Shown piece after piece: positions 24,901-39,900 of a stretch of 44,763 bases of DNA; position 1 is the stretch's first letter; each line of letters begins with the position of its first letter. This DNA is from Sperchopsis tessellata. Lineage: Eukaryota > Arthropoda > Insecta > Coleoptera > Hydrophilidae. A program made the position numbers and the translations under genes. The stretch is taken from NCBI GenBank assembly GCA_033557685.1, contig JAWQRN010000055.1, positions 1 to 44,763 on the forward strand, read 5' to 3'. Under the pieces are notes generated by a model. It ran no database searches, was not told the DNA's origin, and saw only the letters and a list, made by a program, of their open reading frames with translations.

Positions 24901-27900
24901 GTAGGAGGACAAAAAGAAGCCAGATAGACCCTCTTAGCATTGGGAAGTTGAAAAACATTATCCCTATTAATACTGTTAGAACATTTATAGACCTCAATGG
25001 CTTCATTGAATATTCTTGGAAAATAAGATGGCTCTTGAGCCAAGACTTGAGTATCTTCAAACATAATGGTATAACCTGTTTCATGATGTTCAGCCACGGC
25101 TGGTTGAGTAATATGACCAAGACAAGTACAATGTGCTTCTTTAAATCACTAGCAATGAGTTGACAAATTTATTACCAAATTATTCATTAGCAGAAAATTT
25201 CTAGAGTTGAGAGGCTATTAAACTATTTCTTCTGAGTGGCTGATGAAATTGTACATAACTTATAGTGTATCAATATATGAATCTGCCGGTTTAGTTATCG
25301 GTAAAGTAAAAATAATAAAAAAAAATTCTCAGCTGGTACCAGGGGTAGATATCACGTGCCTAATTAACATTTATCAGTTATCCGGTAACCGAAAAAGTGT
25401 TTAAAATCTCTTAATATTAATGAATTTAAGGGAAGCAATGGACTAAGGATAATTCATGGGAACTTGATTACATGATTCAGCGTTGTCACAAAGCACTTAA
25501 CAACTTGCTGGAAGTTTATTCTGCACATTGAGATGGTCTCTAACCTATTTGTGAGATCTATGTATGTGCTTTTTCAAGGTTATCATCAATAATTTTCTTT
25601 AACTATTATATATTTAAAACTTCTAAGCTCATTATAACTTCCAATTAAAAAAATAATTGTTCTTTAACACTAGTTAAAGTTTTAGAAACCATTAATATTT
25701 TATGGAATCTACAACTCTAATTAAATTTTTTTAATATGTCATACAGAGTGATTATAAATTCTGAGCAGATAGATTTTACAGGGATCACTGAGCTGAAATG
25801 AAAATTCCTGTGAGATTTTGTTCTCTCTTTATTATTAAGACAGCATAAATTTATTGAAAACTTTGTTGTGGTACTTCTGACATTGTATATTCTTTTGTTA
25901 GATACTTCACAAAATCTTTTCTTATTACGGGCTGCAAATATTTATGGTCAGTGGAACTCATTGAAAACTTTCTATTGAGAAGTTTATAACTGCTATAATT
26001 TTTTCAGTTGGCTTCATGCTCTATGATAATGTTGTACTCGACATAGGTATGAAATTCTAAAATGCTCACAATAAGCCAAAGCAGCATAAAAAAATAAATG
26101 GCATATAAACGAAGTTCTCAACTATCGGAATAATATTTCACAAAATTTAATTATTTGGGAGCATGGTAATAATGATAGAACAAAATTTCAAAAGACCTTT
26201 CATTTAAAATCAGCATGCACTATCATCTGTTAAAATATCTGCGTGGAATTTAGAACCACCATTTATTTACAAAAACTCAAGCTGTCTTATTCATAATATT
26301 TTTAAACCGTGGACTAAGGCAGGTTTAACAGTTGACTAATAATATCCTGTTCATAAATAAAGTCAAGCATTTTAAACCGTGAACCAATAATCAAAATTTT
26401 AACCACTTAATATTATCTATAAGGACAGTTTAATTTGACGTTTCTAATAGTTGGTAGGTTGTGTACTGTTTGACAATCAAAAATAAGTGTTCGAAAGAGC
26501 GCGTGTAAATATTTATAACATATAGATGGCGTAAGAGAAGTACGTAATAGAATAATGAGGTTGGTGGCAGACAAAATGGTATTCACTTCAGTTGGTATTA
26601 GCAAGTTATGCAACTCCTTATTTTCTATTGAATAGGGCGGTCGTCACAGATACTAACCTATGCAAAGGTAAACGATGTAAACTTCTTGCATTGACCAAAC
26701 GATACCTGTCAAAATTGCTGTATTGTCGGGTTGTATATATGTTTACTTAAACCATGGCAAATCTGTCATTATTAATAGGCATCTTAAATCTTGAACTAAA
26801 TTGTCAAGGTTTAACTAGTCACAGTTTAGTAGCAGTTTAACATATCTCATTATGAATAAGACCGAAAGAATTCAGTACGTAGACTTCCACGGCCTCAGTA
26901 AATATCTTCAGGTTTTCCGGGAGATAACCGTGTGTTGGCTTTTGTTTTTTCTGACTTTTCGTCCGCCGTTGCAGGGGACATTGTCAAGACATGTAGCTCT
27001 TAAAAATGCTAATTAAACATTGCCATTTAGCTCTGAAAAGTGCTAGTTGTAGGTGCCGACCAGCTCTAAAAAGTGCTAATAATAAATTGACATGTAGCTC
27101 TCACAAGTGCTAGTCAAGAAATAAGGAATTCTTAAGGAATATCTTCCTTATTTCTTGACTAGCACTTGTGAGAGCTACATGTTTTACTATTATTATCACT
27201 TTTTAAAGCTGGTCGGCACCTACAACTAGCACTTTTTAGAGCTACATGGCAATATTTAACTAGCACTTTCAAGAGCTACATGTCTTGATAATGTCCCCTG
27301 CAACGGCAGACGAAACGTCGGCAAAAACAAAAGCCAACACATGGTTATCTCTCTAAAAACCTGAAGATAAGACCTAAAGAAGTTATAAATTTTAAACTAA
27401 CCTTGATTAATTTATGTTGAATTACCTGACTTTTATTGTTTTTTGTTTTACTTTCTTTTTTTACGTTTCTGTAGTTACCTTAAGACAATTTTTAAAAATT
27501 TATTTTAGGAGTTACATATAAGTTCAAAGAAAATAGTTATATTAACTTAATACCAGTCTTTAGCTCACAAGGTTTAACTGAATAATTTATATTTAGTTCT
27601 GTTTAATAAAATTATACAATCTGGCAACATAGTTTATATTTAAAGCAAATATATTTTATAAAACTAAATAATTTTCAAATTAAGTACGTAATAAATATTT
27701 TATGAAAATATTTAATATATTTTTATAAAATTATTTCTATACCTAAGACTAGTTTAAAAAGTGTAAAAATAACAGTTAATAGTTTTACCATTTTTTTTAT
27801 TTAGACTATTTTAGGTTTACGGAAACCAACTAAACCAACATGACTAATGCCCAGTTTTGTCGCTGGTTACACCTCCATAAAGGTTAAATTTTTATTGAAT

Positions 27901-30900
27901 TGTGTTTCAAATCATATTACGGATTTCTTTGCTAAGCAAGAAAGGAAATGACATTTTTAGGCACATATTACAGTAAACCCTCGATTTAACAGACTTCAGA
28001 TTTAACGCAAAAAAAGGGGATATTAACCTTGATACATACTTGTCACTCGTAAATGTCAACATATCTAAACATGTGTGAATAATTTATATATTTCTTACAA
28101 AATATCTAGAAAAAAATTATGGATGTGCATTTTCACTTTAAATATATATGTATTATTTCTGTATTAAATATTTATATTAACTACTGCCTTTAAATATGTA
28201 TTATAGCAAAATTTTTCATTTTGTGACTTACGAATGTGTTCTTGGTTGCGAAAATATACTTGGTTTGAACGGACATTCGTATTCACTGGACAACCCCTCC
28301 CCCTATTAGTCCGTTAAACCAAGGATTTACTGTATTTTAATTTAATCGTATGTCAAGCGGTTAATTTGTGTATAACATAATGGAGCATTTTGATGTAAAA
28401 TATGCCTTGTTTTTCAATCCACCTGCTTCTTTAATATACCATTTTTAATGAAATAGGTGTAGCACATTCATCAGTTTAAGCCTTCACTAAAACAGTATCG
28501 ATCTTGCCCAATTAGGTCTTAATAGTCAGATGTTGAATAACAGCTGATGCTCATTTGCGCTGTTTGAAATCTAATCATAATTTATGAAAAGTATATTGGT
28601 ATAGATGATTATGTGCTTCAAGATTTTTCTTGTTACAATGATAAGGGAACAATTTCTTCTTTACTTTTTTGATATTTTATTTAGTATGATTCGCATATCT
28701 AAATTAGTTATTGGATGCAAATCCTGGTGAGATACTTAGATATAATATAAGCATATATCGGGTTGTCTGGAAAGTTCATGCAGTTTTCAAAAACATTTGT
28801 TTATATTTTAGTACACATACACCAACCATATGTTTTATTAATTTATTTTGAAATATACAATCATTTATTCTGATACAATTGGAAGATAGTTGTAGAGAAC
28901 CATTTTTTACAAGTTATGTAGTAAGGTTGTTTGTGGTGGTTTAAGCCGCTGAATCTGTTACATACTCAAATCTGAAAATGGAAGTAAAGATTTTCGAATA
29001 CCGTACTTACAGAACTAAAAGCAACCATACTACGTGACTTGTAATTTTAGTTGTGGTTAAATCGCTTTAAAAATGTTATCCATCTGGTGGGTGGGATTGT
29101 AAAGGCGTACTTTATTATGAGTTATTACCAAAATGGTGAAACCATAAATTCTGCTAAATATTGTTTACATCTCAATAAATTAAACGTTGCTATAGAAGAA
29201 AATTGTCCAAGATTGCACCACAGAAAAGGAGTTATCTGACAATGTCTTGATAATGTAAGACCGCATGTTTACATTATTGGAATTTGAATGGGATGTCCTA
29301 CACCATCTACCATACTCACCAGATAGAGCTCCTTCGGATTTTCATTTATTCCATTCATTACAAAATTTTCTTAATAGAAAAAACTGATAATTTGGATAAC
29401 ATGACCCTCTCAATCAATTTTTCTTAAAGAAACCAAATGAATGTAGGTATAGTGTTGAGTTATATTTAAGTTACTAGAGAGATGGAGGAAGATGGGAAAC
29501 GGTACATACATAACATAAACCAATTAACTTTTAAAATTTCATGTTCAAATTTTTTCTAAAATCCATCCCTATGAACTTTCCGAACTATCTAATAATTTAA
29601 TGAAATAGATGAAGTACTTATCAGTTGTGTGGTGAATATGCCTTATTTTGTGATAATATAGTATAAGCATTGGATTGTTACCTCTAATGGTTGTTTTGTT
29701 TCCTAATCTAGAAGCTAAAATAGTACCTGTAAGTTTTATACCTATAATTGTTTTTTTTATTTAGCTCGAACCAAATGTATAGTTAAAAAATTGTTATTGA
29801 TTTGTTCTTAAAATATATTATTTATTATTATAATAAGCATTTTTTTCATTATTTTTATTTGTATGTATGCTTCCACTTCTTTAATTCTATGGTGCATGGT
29901 GCTAGTACTATTACTGGGTAACATCTTCCGAAAAACACAAAAGTGAGGGCCCAAAACAGTATGCAGTAATTGACAGTTGACAAATATAATATCTTTGCTT
30001 ATACGTTGGGATGTCTTATTGTAAGTCATTTTATTTCTGTAAAAATATCACTACTTTTAATACTTCATTGTAGGACAGAATTCGGAGAAGATACAGAGTA
30101 GACGAGCAGTTGAAAGAAGAGAACAGTACCGTCATGTAAGAGCACATGTCCGAAAAGAAGATGGTCGATTGCAAGCTTATGGATGGAGTCTTCCTGGCAA
30201 AGTTGGACCTGGAACAAAAGGATCTCATAGTAATAGTGGTGTGCCCGTTCCTGTACCAGTTTACTGTCGTCCGTTAGCTGAAACTTCTCCAGGCATGACA
30301 GTGTGGTGTGCAGCTGGTGTTAATCTTCTTGGAGGTTATACGAAGGATGGCGGATTAATGGTATATTTTGTTTATGACTAATATTAAATTAAAATTCAAC
30401 GCATTCAAAAAAATGTCCACTATCTTTATGGTATCACGTGTCACTTTATTCAACACTGGATACATTACAAATAGATGTTCCTATGTTTTCAAAACATATT
30501 GAGACAGATATATTTCTCTTCCAGCATAGAATCTTGAGGTTTACTAGAAGTAACAAACATTACCTATATTAATATTATTATGCTTCAGCGGTATCAGGTT
30601 ATATAGAATGCCCCGACATCGAAATGCCGGTAGGAGACAGCCGCGTTTTTGTTTACATATACGTACGTTGCAAGATGAATTTTTTTTAATTATTAGGAAC
30701 AATAATCTATGATGCTGAAAAAGATACTGAATTCCACTCGTCTACAGTGACGCTGAGTTCCACTTATGCACTTCGATCACGTACTGCACCATAAGCGTTG
30801 TTTTGTATATATGCTTAGAGTCTAGGTCTGGTTGACTACGAGAGGCAAGCATCAATATCCGACGAAATCGATATGTTATTTACAATATTTATCCACACAT

Positions 30901-33900
30901 AGTATATAACTATGGTGAGAATTAATATTTTTATGCTTCAGCGGTGTCAGGTTATATAGAATGGCCTGACATCAAAATGCCGGTAGGAGACAATCGCGTG
31001 TTTGTTTACGTATACGTACTTTGCAGTACGAATATGTAAACAAACACGCAGTTGTCTCCTACTGGCATTTCGATGTCAGGCCATTCTATATAACCTGACA
31101 CCGCTGAAGCATAATAATATTAATATGTGCAGTACGTGTTCGGAGTGCATAAGTGGAACTCAGTGTCACTGAAGACGAGTGGAACTCTGAAGTGCATCTA
31201 GCACATAGTCTCAAATCCGGCATCTTTTTCTGTATCATAGGTTGTTGTTTTTAATAATTAAAAATATTCCTACTGCAACGTACGTACATGTAAACAAACA
31301 CGCGGTTGTCTCCTACCGGCATTTCGATGTCGAGTCATTCTATATTACTTATATTATATCAACATTATTAGTTATGGATATTCATACTAAACCAAATTCG
31401 TGCAAGTACTATTAAATCAATATTTTAAATGAATCTTGCAACTGATATATATGCACTGAAACCCATTCTAATAGAATATAACTAAGGCTTGAAATATGGT
31501 TTTCATTTACTTTTCAACAGACATATCGAAACAATTTATTTACACTTCCACAAATCAGTACCAAGGAAAATAACTTCACCAGAATCTAGATTTGGATTTT
31601 GCATTTCAATTTTATCATTTTCAAAACTTCATTCATTTAATATTTGGTAAATTATGAGTACAAAATGACACAATAAATGATGACAGTGATTGATAAACAA
31701 AAAGATTTATCCTTATTTGATTTCGGTAGTTGATATATTCGAAGCTGGATTATTATATTTCTTGTATAATTCGAAGGTGTGAAGGTGAATTTATAAACAA
31801 GGTCTTCTATGCTGCTGTTTCACAAATAGTGGGGAAATAAACTTGTTGTAACCAGAATTAAGTAGCCTTGTAGTGTTTAGTTTACAATTGCAAAATATCA
31901 GTTTGCTGTGTCATGTTCTCATGAGCTCCTGCATCTGCATTGCTTACAAAGCAGCAATCGGTAGCAACCTTTTTATTGCTGGAATGTTATGCGCCTATCG
32001 AAATTCACTATCAGAGATGAATTTTGGCTCATTATTATGATCCTGAGAATAAAAAAAAATCATTCATAAGGTATATTTCCTAAAGGGAATTTTTGTCTGA
32101 TACTGAAGTTTAAACTTCCGTGCTTGATTGGATAAAGGGATAAAGTTTTTTATACATTTATAAAAATGTGTCATGGTGATTATGTTGTGCAATAGTACAA
32201 TAAACTTACTACATTTTTTAACTGACATAAAGATTCGACCTTATCCAAAACTTATTTTATAAACAGTTTTGTCATTTCACACACAAAATCGTCAGTGTAT
32301 AAATTAATTTTGATGTGTATTTCAATAGTTTTAACAAATGTATTAATAAAAATCAAATTAGAGTTATTTCATCATGTGGCAAACTTTATTAACATCTAAA
32401 ACTTGTACACTGTCAGAAACGTGGAGGGAAAACATAGTGATTCTCCCACACTCGGGATCGATTATTTGATAAGGCACAATTGAAATTATAATATAATCTT
32501 AAGTAGAAACAAAATATCAAATAAAAAGAGGATCCATAGAAAGAAATTACAATGATTAAATAAACTATAGCAATTTTCACTAAGCAGGCAAAATGTTTTT
32601 GAAATTTAATAGGTTGTAAAAAAGAATTTAAAAAAATTTGCCTGGTAAATAGCCGTTTTATGTCATTTTACAGATGATTAGTAATTTTCATTAGAAGTAT
32701 TCATCGACTGATTTTGCTTTATGTTGCCTTTTGATATTTATTATAGTCAATAGATCCGAATTTAGTTTGTCAGTTTTTATGATTAATGTGTATTTCCTCT
32801 AAATGTGGGTTGCCGAAGGCTCCAGGTTGCCATCTTCATATGTGATGTGAGGTGTTTCTCTTTGAGATGTTTTTTTGTTGTCTGCGTCTGAAGTTAGAGC
32901 CGTGAAGCTGAAGAAGAACAGAGTTATGTTTTACTGTCACAATAATAATGTCTGCATTTCATACATTCCTGAGTACAGAAATGAGAGAGAAAGTTGATGA
33001 CCTGAAGAAGAAGCTTAAACTTTAAAATAATGTATTGGTTATTCTATGAATGGAACTAAGTGAAATTAAGAGTAGGTTTTAGGAGTTTCCAAAGTCTGTT
33101 GACTTTTTTCCTGACAAGGTAGATGAATTTACTGTCTCTAGGGAGAGGATGGTGGAAGTGGAGCAGTATTCAAGTAGAGGGGGTTCCAGAGAACAAAAAT
33201 GAAAACTGGGTTATTTTTATTGAGAAACTGGGTCAGGTTATCGATTGCCTTGAGGCTCCAAGTAAGATCACCTTTATCTATTCTGTACTCAAGTTTAACA
33301 GGGGGGCTCTTTACCTAAACTGATAGTGGTGAAGTTGAAATCTGTAGAAAAGAAGAATGAAGTTTTGCAGGCTGCAGTTAGTTTTTGCAAGGTTGGTGAT
33401 AGTTTTTGGAACCAGAAGTCTACTGATATTGGAATTGATAGATGTCTTGTGGTGTGCCTTAACCAACATCTGGCACAGCACTACAAAGACGCATGATTTA
33501 TATTTAAAAGTCACCTCACGAGAATGCTATGTTTAGGGGATGCAGATTTACTGAAGTTTAATTAGTTTTTTATCTTTCTCTACTCTTCTTTTATTTTATT
33601 TTTTTGTGTGATGGATTTGTGTCTATCAAAATTCGTGTGGACTGCACAGTAAGACAACTGAATTTAGAATTAATTTGTTTTCACTATGACTTGAGTAGTG
33701 TATGTTTGACAGAGGCATGGCCGCTTATTTCTATTGATCTGCGGATCTGTTTGACTCTAGGTATAATGTATATCGTAGGAATCACATGTATAGTGTTGTG
33801 CAGTCTAGGGGTGGTGACAGTTAGATTGCCATTAAGAAAAATGTAGCTTCTTGTTAGCTTTCCGATTTTGTGATTTATTCAGAGGAGGTATGGGTTAGAT

Positions 33901-36900
33901 GTTGTAAACAATTTGGGTGTTTATATTGATGAAAAATTTAGCTTTGTCAATCACATTGAGATGGTTTGTAAGAAGGCTTACCGAACATCGGGCTTCATAA
34001 CTCGTGTGAGTAGTGGGTTTAGGAGTGGTTATCCCATGAACAGATTCTAAGAATCTTATGTGAGGGCCCATATGCAGTATTGCAGTGCTATCTGGTTACT
34101 TGTTCATCATTGCCACATTTATAGATTGGGGGTGATTCAGAGAAGCTTCACGAAGATCAATATATATCATGGTTTTCCTGACTATATTGGAGTCAGTTGT
34201 AGGTCAACACTTGTGGAAGTAAGATGTATTGCCAACCTTTTATTCTTATAAAAAATAATTAACAATTGTGATTTTATCAACTACCTGTATTTTTTTTTGT
34301 TCCCTGGATGGGTTCTAAACACCTCCTGTTTGTTAACAAATTCTGACCTAAATTCCATGTTTCTTTGTCCTTATTTTTTACTTCTTTTCTTGTTTTGTGC
34401 TGATGTTCTGTACATTTAGATGTTGATATAAATTTTGTAGGTGAATTCTATGAATTATGAACTTATATAAATTCTAACTTGAAAATTTATATGTCACATG
34501 TATAATATGATTTATGTTTATATATTTTTTACTCAAAATAACCTTCCCAACAAGCTGTTTTAGATAGAAAATAACTTTAAATACAAGTTTTGTATTTTGT
34601 AGAGGTGCATAATCAAAAAATATTTTCTGTTCTAAAAGACCGTACAAAGATTAACTTTATTTTTTTAAATTGAACACCAGTACTTTTTAGCTATAATCTA
34701 TTTTACTTTTAAAAATCTTTATTTTTTTGATAATGTCCTATAACTGTTTTTGAAATATCTATTATTTTTAATTTTAACCCTGTCTATGAAGAATAAAGTA
34801 AGTTTTAATAGTGATAATTTAAATTAATTAATACAAATTTTATTAACAACACTATTGTATGTGGTATTCTGCAAATAACATAAGTCTTTTAACTCAGCAG
34901 CTTATTTTATTTAAAACAAACCACAAATATTTGAAATAGAACATAATATACACAGACGCTGTTACCTCTTACTCCGATTTGTTTAAAATCAGTTGACAAT
35001 GCGTTTCCGATTTTAACCTTCATGTCATATTGTTGAAAAGGTTATCTCTTACAAAATCGAGATCATGCGACTTAGCTATCTAAAGAACCCTTTTCTCCCC
35101 GACTGACCCATCTGTAAGGAAATTAAATAAAATAAACTATTTTATTTACACAATACCTTATAGTAAATATACATTATACTAAAACTTGTATTAAATAACT
35201 TCAATTCGAAGCTTCAAATTTTTGTATCATTACTTTGTGAGTGCATTATTGGTTTCCATGGCCAACTTATGCATTAGAAAGTGACAAAATATATGATAGT
35301 TCAAAAAGTATAAGAGTTTTTAAAGTAAAGAATATGTTAGTTAAAAGTCAAAGGGTGTTGACAAAATTGAGTTGTCATGTATAACTTTTCTGCATTTTCT
35401 TTTCTAAAACGGGTCTCCTGTATGATAAAATACATTTCCCTGTATGCCAAAAAGAAGAGACATATCTTAACTAAACATAGTCTGAAAAATTTATGTAATC
35501 AAAATAAAAAAAAATAAATTGATGCTCATAAAATATAAACTATTCCTACTATTTTTTTCATTTAATTGTAAATATCTCAGAACTGGTCCAGTTTAGATAT
35601 AGGGATGTAATATAAATTTCAAAGGGGAGAAATATACAGGATATTCAATTTAAAAAAGTAAAGAGGGTCACATAAAAGGAATAGCCTGTATATATCTGTC
35701 AAGAAACTTTATAATTTTATGTATTAAAAACATCTAAATTCTCAAATTATTTTCAATATAGACAAAATATGTGTAATCAAAATATAATTTCTAAAAACTT
35801 GCCAGCCAAACTCTAGAAACTTTATAGTGATCAAATATATATCTGGTCTTGCTTTGTCATGTTGGTGACAACACTCTTTCATGCCCTGCAAATTATCCAT
35901 TGGTGAGCAGTACTTTTTTCTAGATATAGTTTGGTTTCTGGCCAAGATCAGATATAATGTATACTTTCTTGGGTAAATTCTTTTAATTGTACTAGTTGCC
36001 CAGAAAATTTGATTTACATTATTGTAGAGTATTCATTTTTGATCTTTTATACATTGTTTTAATGATTCATCATTTTTATTTTGTTTGAGCAGAGATTTGA
36101 TGTTTAGAATTTTATTAAATCAATTTATTACAAATTAATACATCACAGTAAGAAATGTAGTCAAACTTTTGTTAAATGTGTAATCTTTATTAAAGAAATA
36201 AAATAAAAGGCTTAGAGATCAGACTAAAACTCAAAAAAAAGGCTTAAAGATGTTATATGTTCATCGGTTGGTTACATAATAGATCGAATCTAGTTCGTTT
36301 GGTTTGGTTGGAGACCCTACTGGAAACGGCAGTAATAATTTTAACTAAAAATTAAATTATAACTTTAACAGTAGGTCCTCCGGATCGTTGAGTTCATATC
36401 TAGAAAAATCTTCAGTGCAGGATACAATGCATTTGGATGTTTAGTTTAATTTAAGAAATATATGTTTATTTGGTTAAATTACAGAAAATGAAAAAAACAA
36501 ATGATGTATTCTCACTATATCGAAACTAAGTCAAATTTAACTGAATTTCATTCTTTCACAATTGGAAAATGTCGTCTGTATGAAATGCTATAATATTTCT
36601 TTCACAAATTATATAAGACACCTATATTTTTACATATATTTCTTTAAGTTGATTCAACGAACTTATTTCTTTGAAATCACGAGATAAACTGAAATGAGGT
36701 AATAACAATAACCTAGCTATACATATCAGAGAATGTAATATTATATGTATTATCTGAAATCTGAGTTAAGGTACAGTATAATTTGATAACCAGGTATTAA
36801 ACATTATGTGTTCTCGTCATTCTATTTTCCAAATTGCTTTTAATCAGTTCTTCCCCCTAACTCTTTAGGGTTTCATGATCAACACTGTCGAGTGCCTTGC

Positions 36901-39900
36901 TCAAGTCAAGACATATGGCTGTTGTATAAATTTTTTCATCGTATGCATAGCATATAAATTGTACTACTTGTTTCTATACTAGTGAATTTGCTAGGTCTGA
37001 AGCGAGATTTAACATCCGATAGCAGTTTATATTTTTCAAGAAACCCAAGTGAGCATTCCTGATGCTATCAGTCTATAATGGCCTGAGTCTTTATGGTCAC
37101 CCATCTTGAAAATTGGTTTAATTTCGGCCAGTTTAAGATTCCCTGGAAATGTTCCCTCTTCAAAACACAGGTTTATACTGTATGCCACTAGCCCAGATTT
37201 GCTGGTTGCAATACTTTTGATTTAGTTTGTAGAATATTTATGACACTTAATCTGAGACAAAAATACTGGTTTCTAGATTTATTTTAACTTTAATTATGTA
37301 GAAATACTTAATATTCATATTCTTTTTGTTTAGGTTGGTGGCAGTGTGTTTTACTCCGAAGAACCAGTATCCCTCGAGAAGGCAGCAATATCAGAAGTAG
37401 ATAGTTTAGACCAGGAACTCAATGCAAGTCGAGAGGCTGCGCTGCTTGAGACACAGCTATCGTCTCTAGTTTGGATATGTACATCAACGCATGCAGCTAG
37501 TATTGTGACTGTAATAGATGCGAATAATCCTGCCGAAATACTCAATAGTTTTGGTGTTTGTGCGAATCATTTACTATGTATTGCCAGCGTACCTGGTGCT
37601 AGTCTTAGTGATTATAACGATATAGTTACCAAATTAAGTGTTAATAAGGAAAGTAAAAACGTAGTTAATAATAATGAAAATAGTAAGGACAGTGAAAATT
37701 GCAACAATCCTAAAGAAAATGTAGAAGGTGTAAGTGAAGAACCGGAGAAAGATTTACCCAATGTAAGTGGTTTTTTGTTATATTCGGCATATTTGTATAT
37801 AAGCTAAAAAGTAAAGATTATGACAAGTTTGCTAAAATCACGGAGGAAACTGAGAGGTACTTATAAAGCCATAATATAGTCCCTTGAATATTCAGTGCTT
37901 AAACTTACAGATAAGTCATATCCAATCGGCATCAGCTCACATAAAAAAAAATATTTAACTTTATTCCAAGTTCCATGGCTAAAACTATAGAAATATCATC
38001 GATGTATGGCGTATTAATCTGAAAATTTATAATGGTAATCATTCATGCATGTTTTTAACTCAACTACTCCAAGGTCATCAGTTTCGTAACTTTCAAGATC
38101 AAAGTTGTACCGCTTTTGGTTTTCTCACGTTCTCTAAGCAAGGGTTGTTTAGCAGTGGCATAGAATTTGAATATTGAAAATGAACATACATGCCTCATTT
38201 ATGGTAAAGCTTTTAGGTTCTTCGCATATTGACTGCATTCTACAGCTGTGAGGCATTGTTGTTAATACTTTTTGGTCTAGGCAGTACTACTCTTTTGCCG
38301 CATATTCTTTCCCTTTGGTCATTGGAAGTAGCCCTGAAAATCATAATGACACACTCAGTTATAGGGCTAGGTCGAAAGATCGATCAATTGATCTGAAGTG
38401 TGTGATCGAAAGATTGAGATCAATCTTTCGGGATCGATCTTTCTGGATCGATCTTTATTCGGGATCTATTTTAGATCTTTTTAAATGACCGACCTTCGAT
38501 CTTAAAATCAATTACATTTATTAATAATAAATAATACATCACATTTCATAAAGAACACTAAAGCTATTTTCAACTTTTAGAAAATAGTACAAAATATTTG
38601 AAAATTCAGCAATTAGTAATTATACTGGGCCATCAGCTACACAAAAATCAACTACTAGGTTAGGATACTTGAAAACATCACTCCTGACCAGCGCTTTGTC
38701 CACAACAAAATTCCTTGCTGATTCGTATGTCAACAAGCACACAAAATCTATTTTTATCTGATGAAACAAAAAAAAAATGTTGGAATATACCCAAAGCATT
38801 TTGACATTTAGTAGCTTTATGCAATAGAGTTAAATGTGGGTATCAATTCACAATGTGTAAAAAAAATAGTAAACCTTAAATTAAAATGTTTTTATTGCAT
38901 TACATTTTTTTGATATGATGGTTTTATATTTTTTAGTTAATGGCTCATTAACCAATATTTTATTTTATATTTATATATTTAATTTTAACCATAAACCAAG
39001 AAGAAAACTGAATGTAAATTTAAGAAAACTACAACAGATGTTGACAAAAATGCACTATATATTTAATGAATTTGAATTCGTTAAAATATATATGAGGTAT
39101 TCATATACTTCAAAGTACATTTTTTGATAAATAGATCTTTTTCGATCATTTTTTGGGATCGAAGATTGATCCTAAAATACGAGTTTGACTCATCCCTACT
39201 CAATTACCCATCACATTTGTTATTTATTGCATAGGTTGTTCTACTTATATCATAAATTAAAAGTTTTGATATTTTAGTTGTGTAAAGTAAATCCAACAAA
39301 AAATTATCCTGGAATTTTTAATAATGAAACATGCAGAATCTGAAGTTAGTCGAACAGCAAATCGTCAAAAATTTGGGTGCGTATTGTACACGTGACTTTC
39401 CGTTTTACTTAAAACTTATAGAGTAAATATAGCATATGCATTATACATGGGTCCTCAATGTGTTCAAGATTTTAGTATAGAACGTTTGAGTTACTAGAGT
39501 ATATTTCCACACAAAGTGTTAGATTGTCCTATTCGAGTTGGATAACTGAAATAAATCATTTGAATAGGAATATTTTTAACACAAAAATAGCATATTCATT
39601 AATGTTACAAAAATCATGTCGACCTGTGTAATCTGAAGAATTTATCACCTACAGAAGAAAACAAATGTTAGATTTTCTAAGGTAATTTCAAGACACCAGA
39701 GAGGAAGACTACGGTCTTACGAATGTGGTAGAACACAAGATCGAGACTGGTAGTCCCAACCGCCATTTAGCAGCTACCAAGTTGCTTACTCTGTCCAAAT
39801 GGGGAGAAATCGAAGATCTGTTGTTGAAGATGCAGCAGTGCTTCATATAACCTTCCAGTAATGCTTGGGCCTGACCAGTTCTGGTATCAAAGAAAGATTC

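Larger units (their letters stand above)
26873..27369. mobile_element. Penelope-type terminal repeats arranged as a long palindrome
   Basis: Two inverted arms of 226 bases (26903-27128 and 27144-27369) flank a 15-base loop. The innermost 38 bases are perfectly complementary (27091-27128 with 27144-27181) and divergence grows outward. Each arm contains a hammerhead-like motif and four degenerate units of TAGCTCT followed by AAAAGTGCTA, spaced 34, 33 and 34 bases. A copy of the left arm with the same spacing lies at 44534-44763. Assignment to Penelope-like pLTRs rests on the motif, the copy near 24731 that follows a GIY-YIG remnant, and known hammerheads in these elements. Confidence 0.75.

Noticed and set aside
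26994..27101. Regular 34-base repeats resembling a CRISPR array
   Set aside because: The units are contiguous degenerate repeats inside a retroelement terminal repeat of a eukaryotic intron; there are no unique spacers, leader or cas genes.
37351..37545. 64-codon minus-strand frame opposite a syd exon
   Set aside because: It is a shadow of the conserved sense exon 37334-37762.
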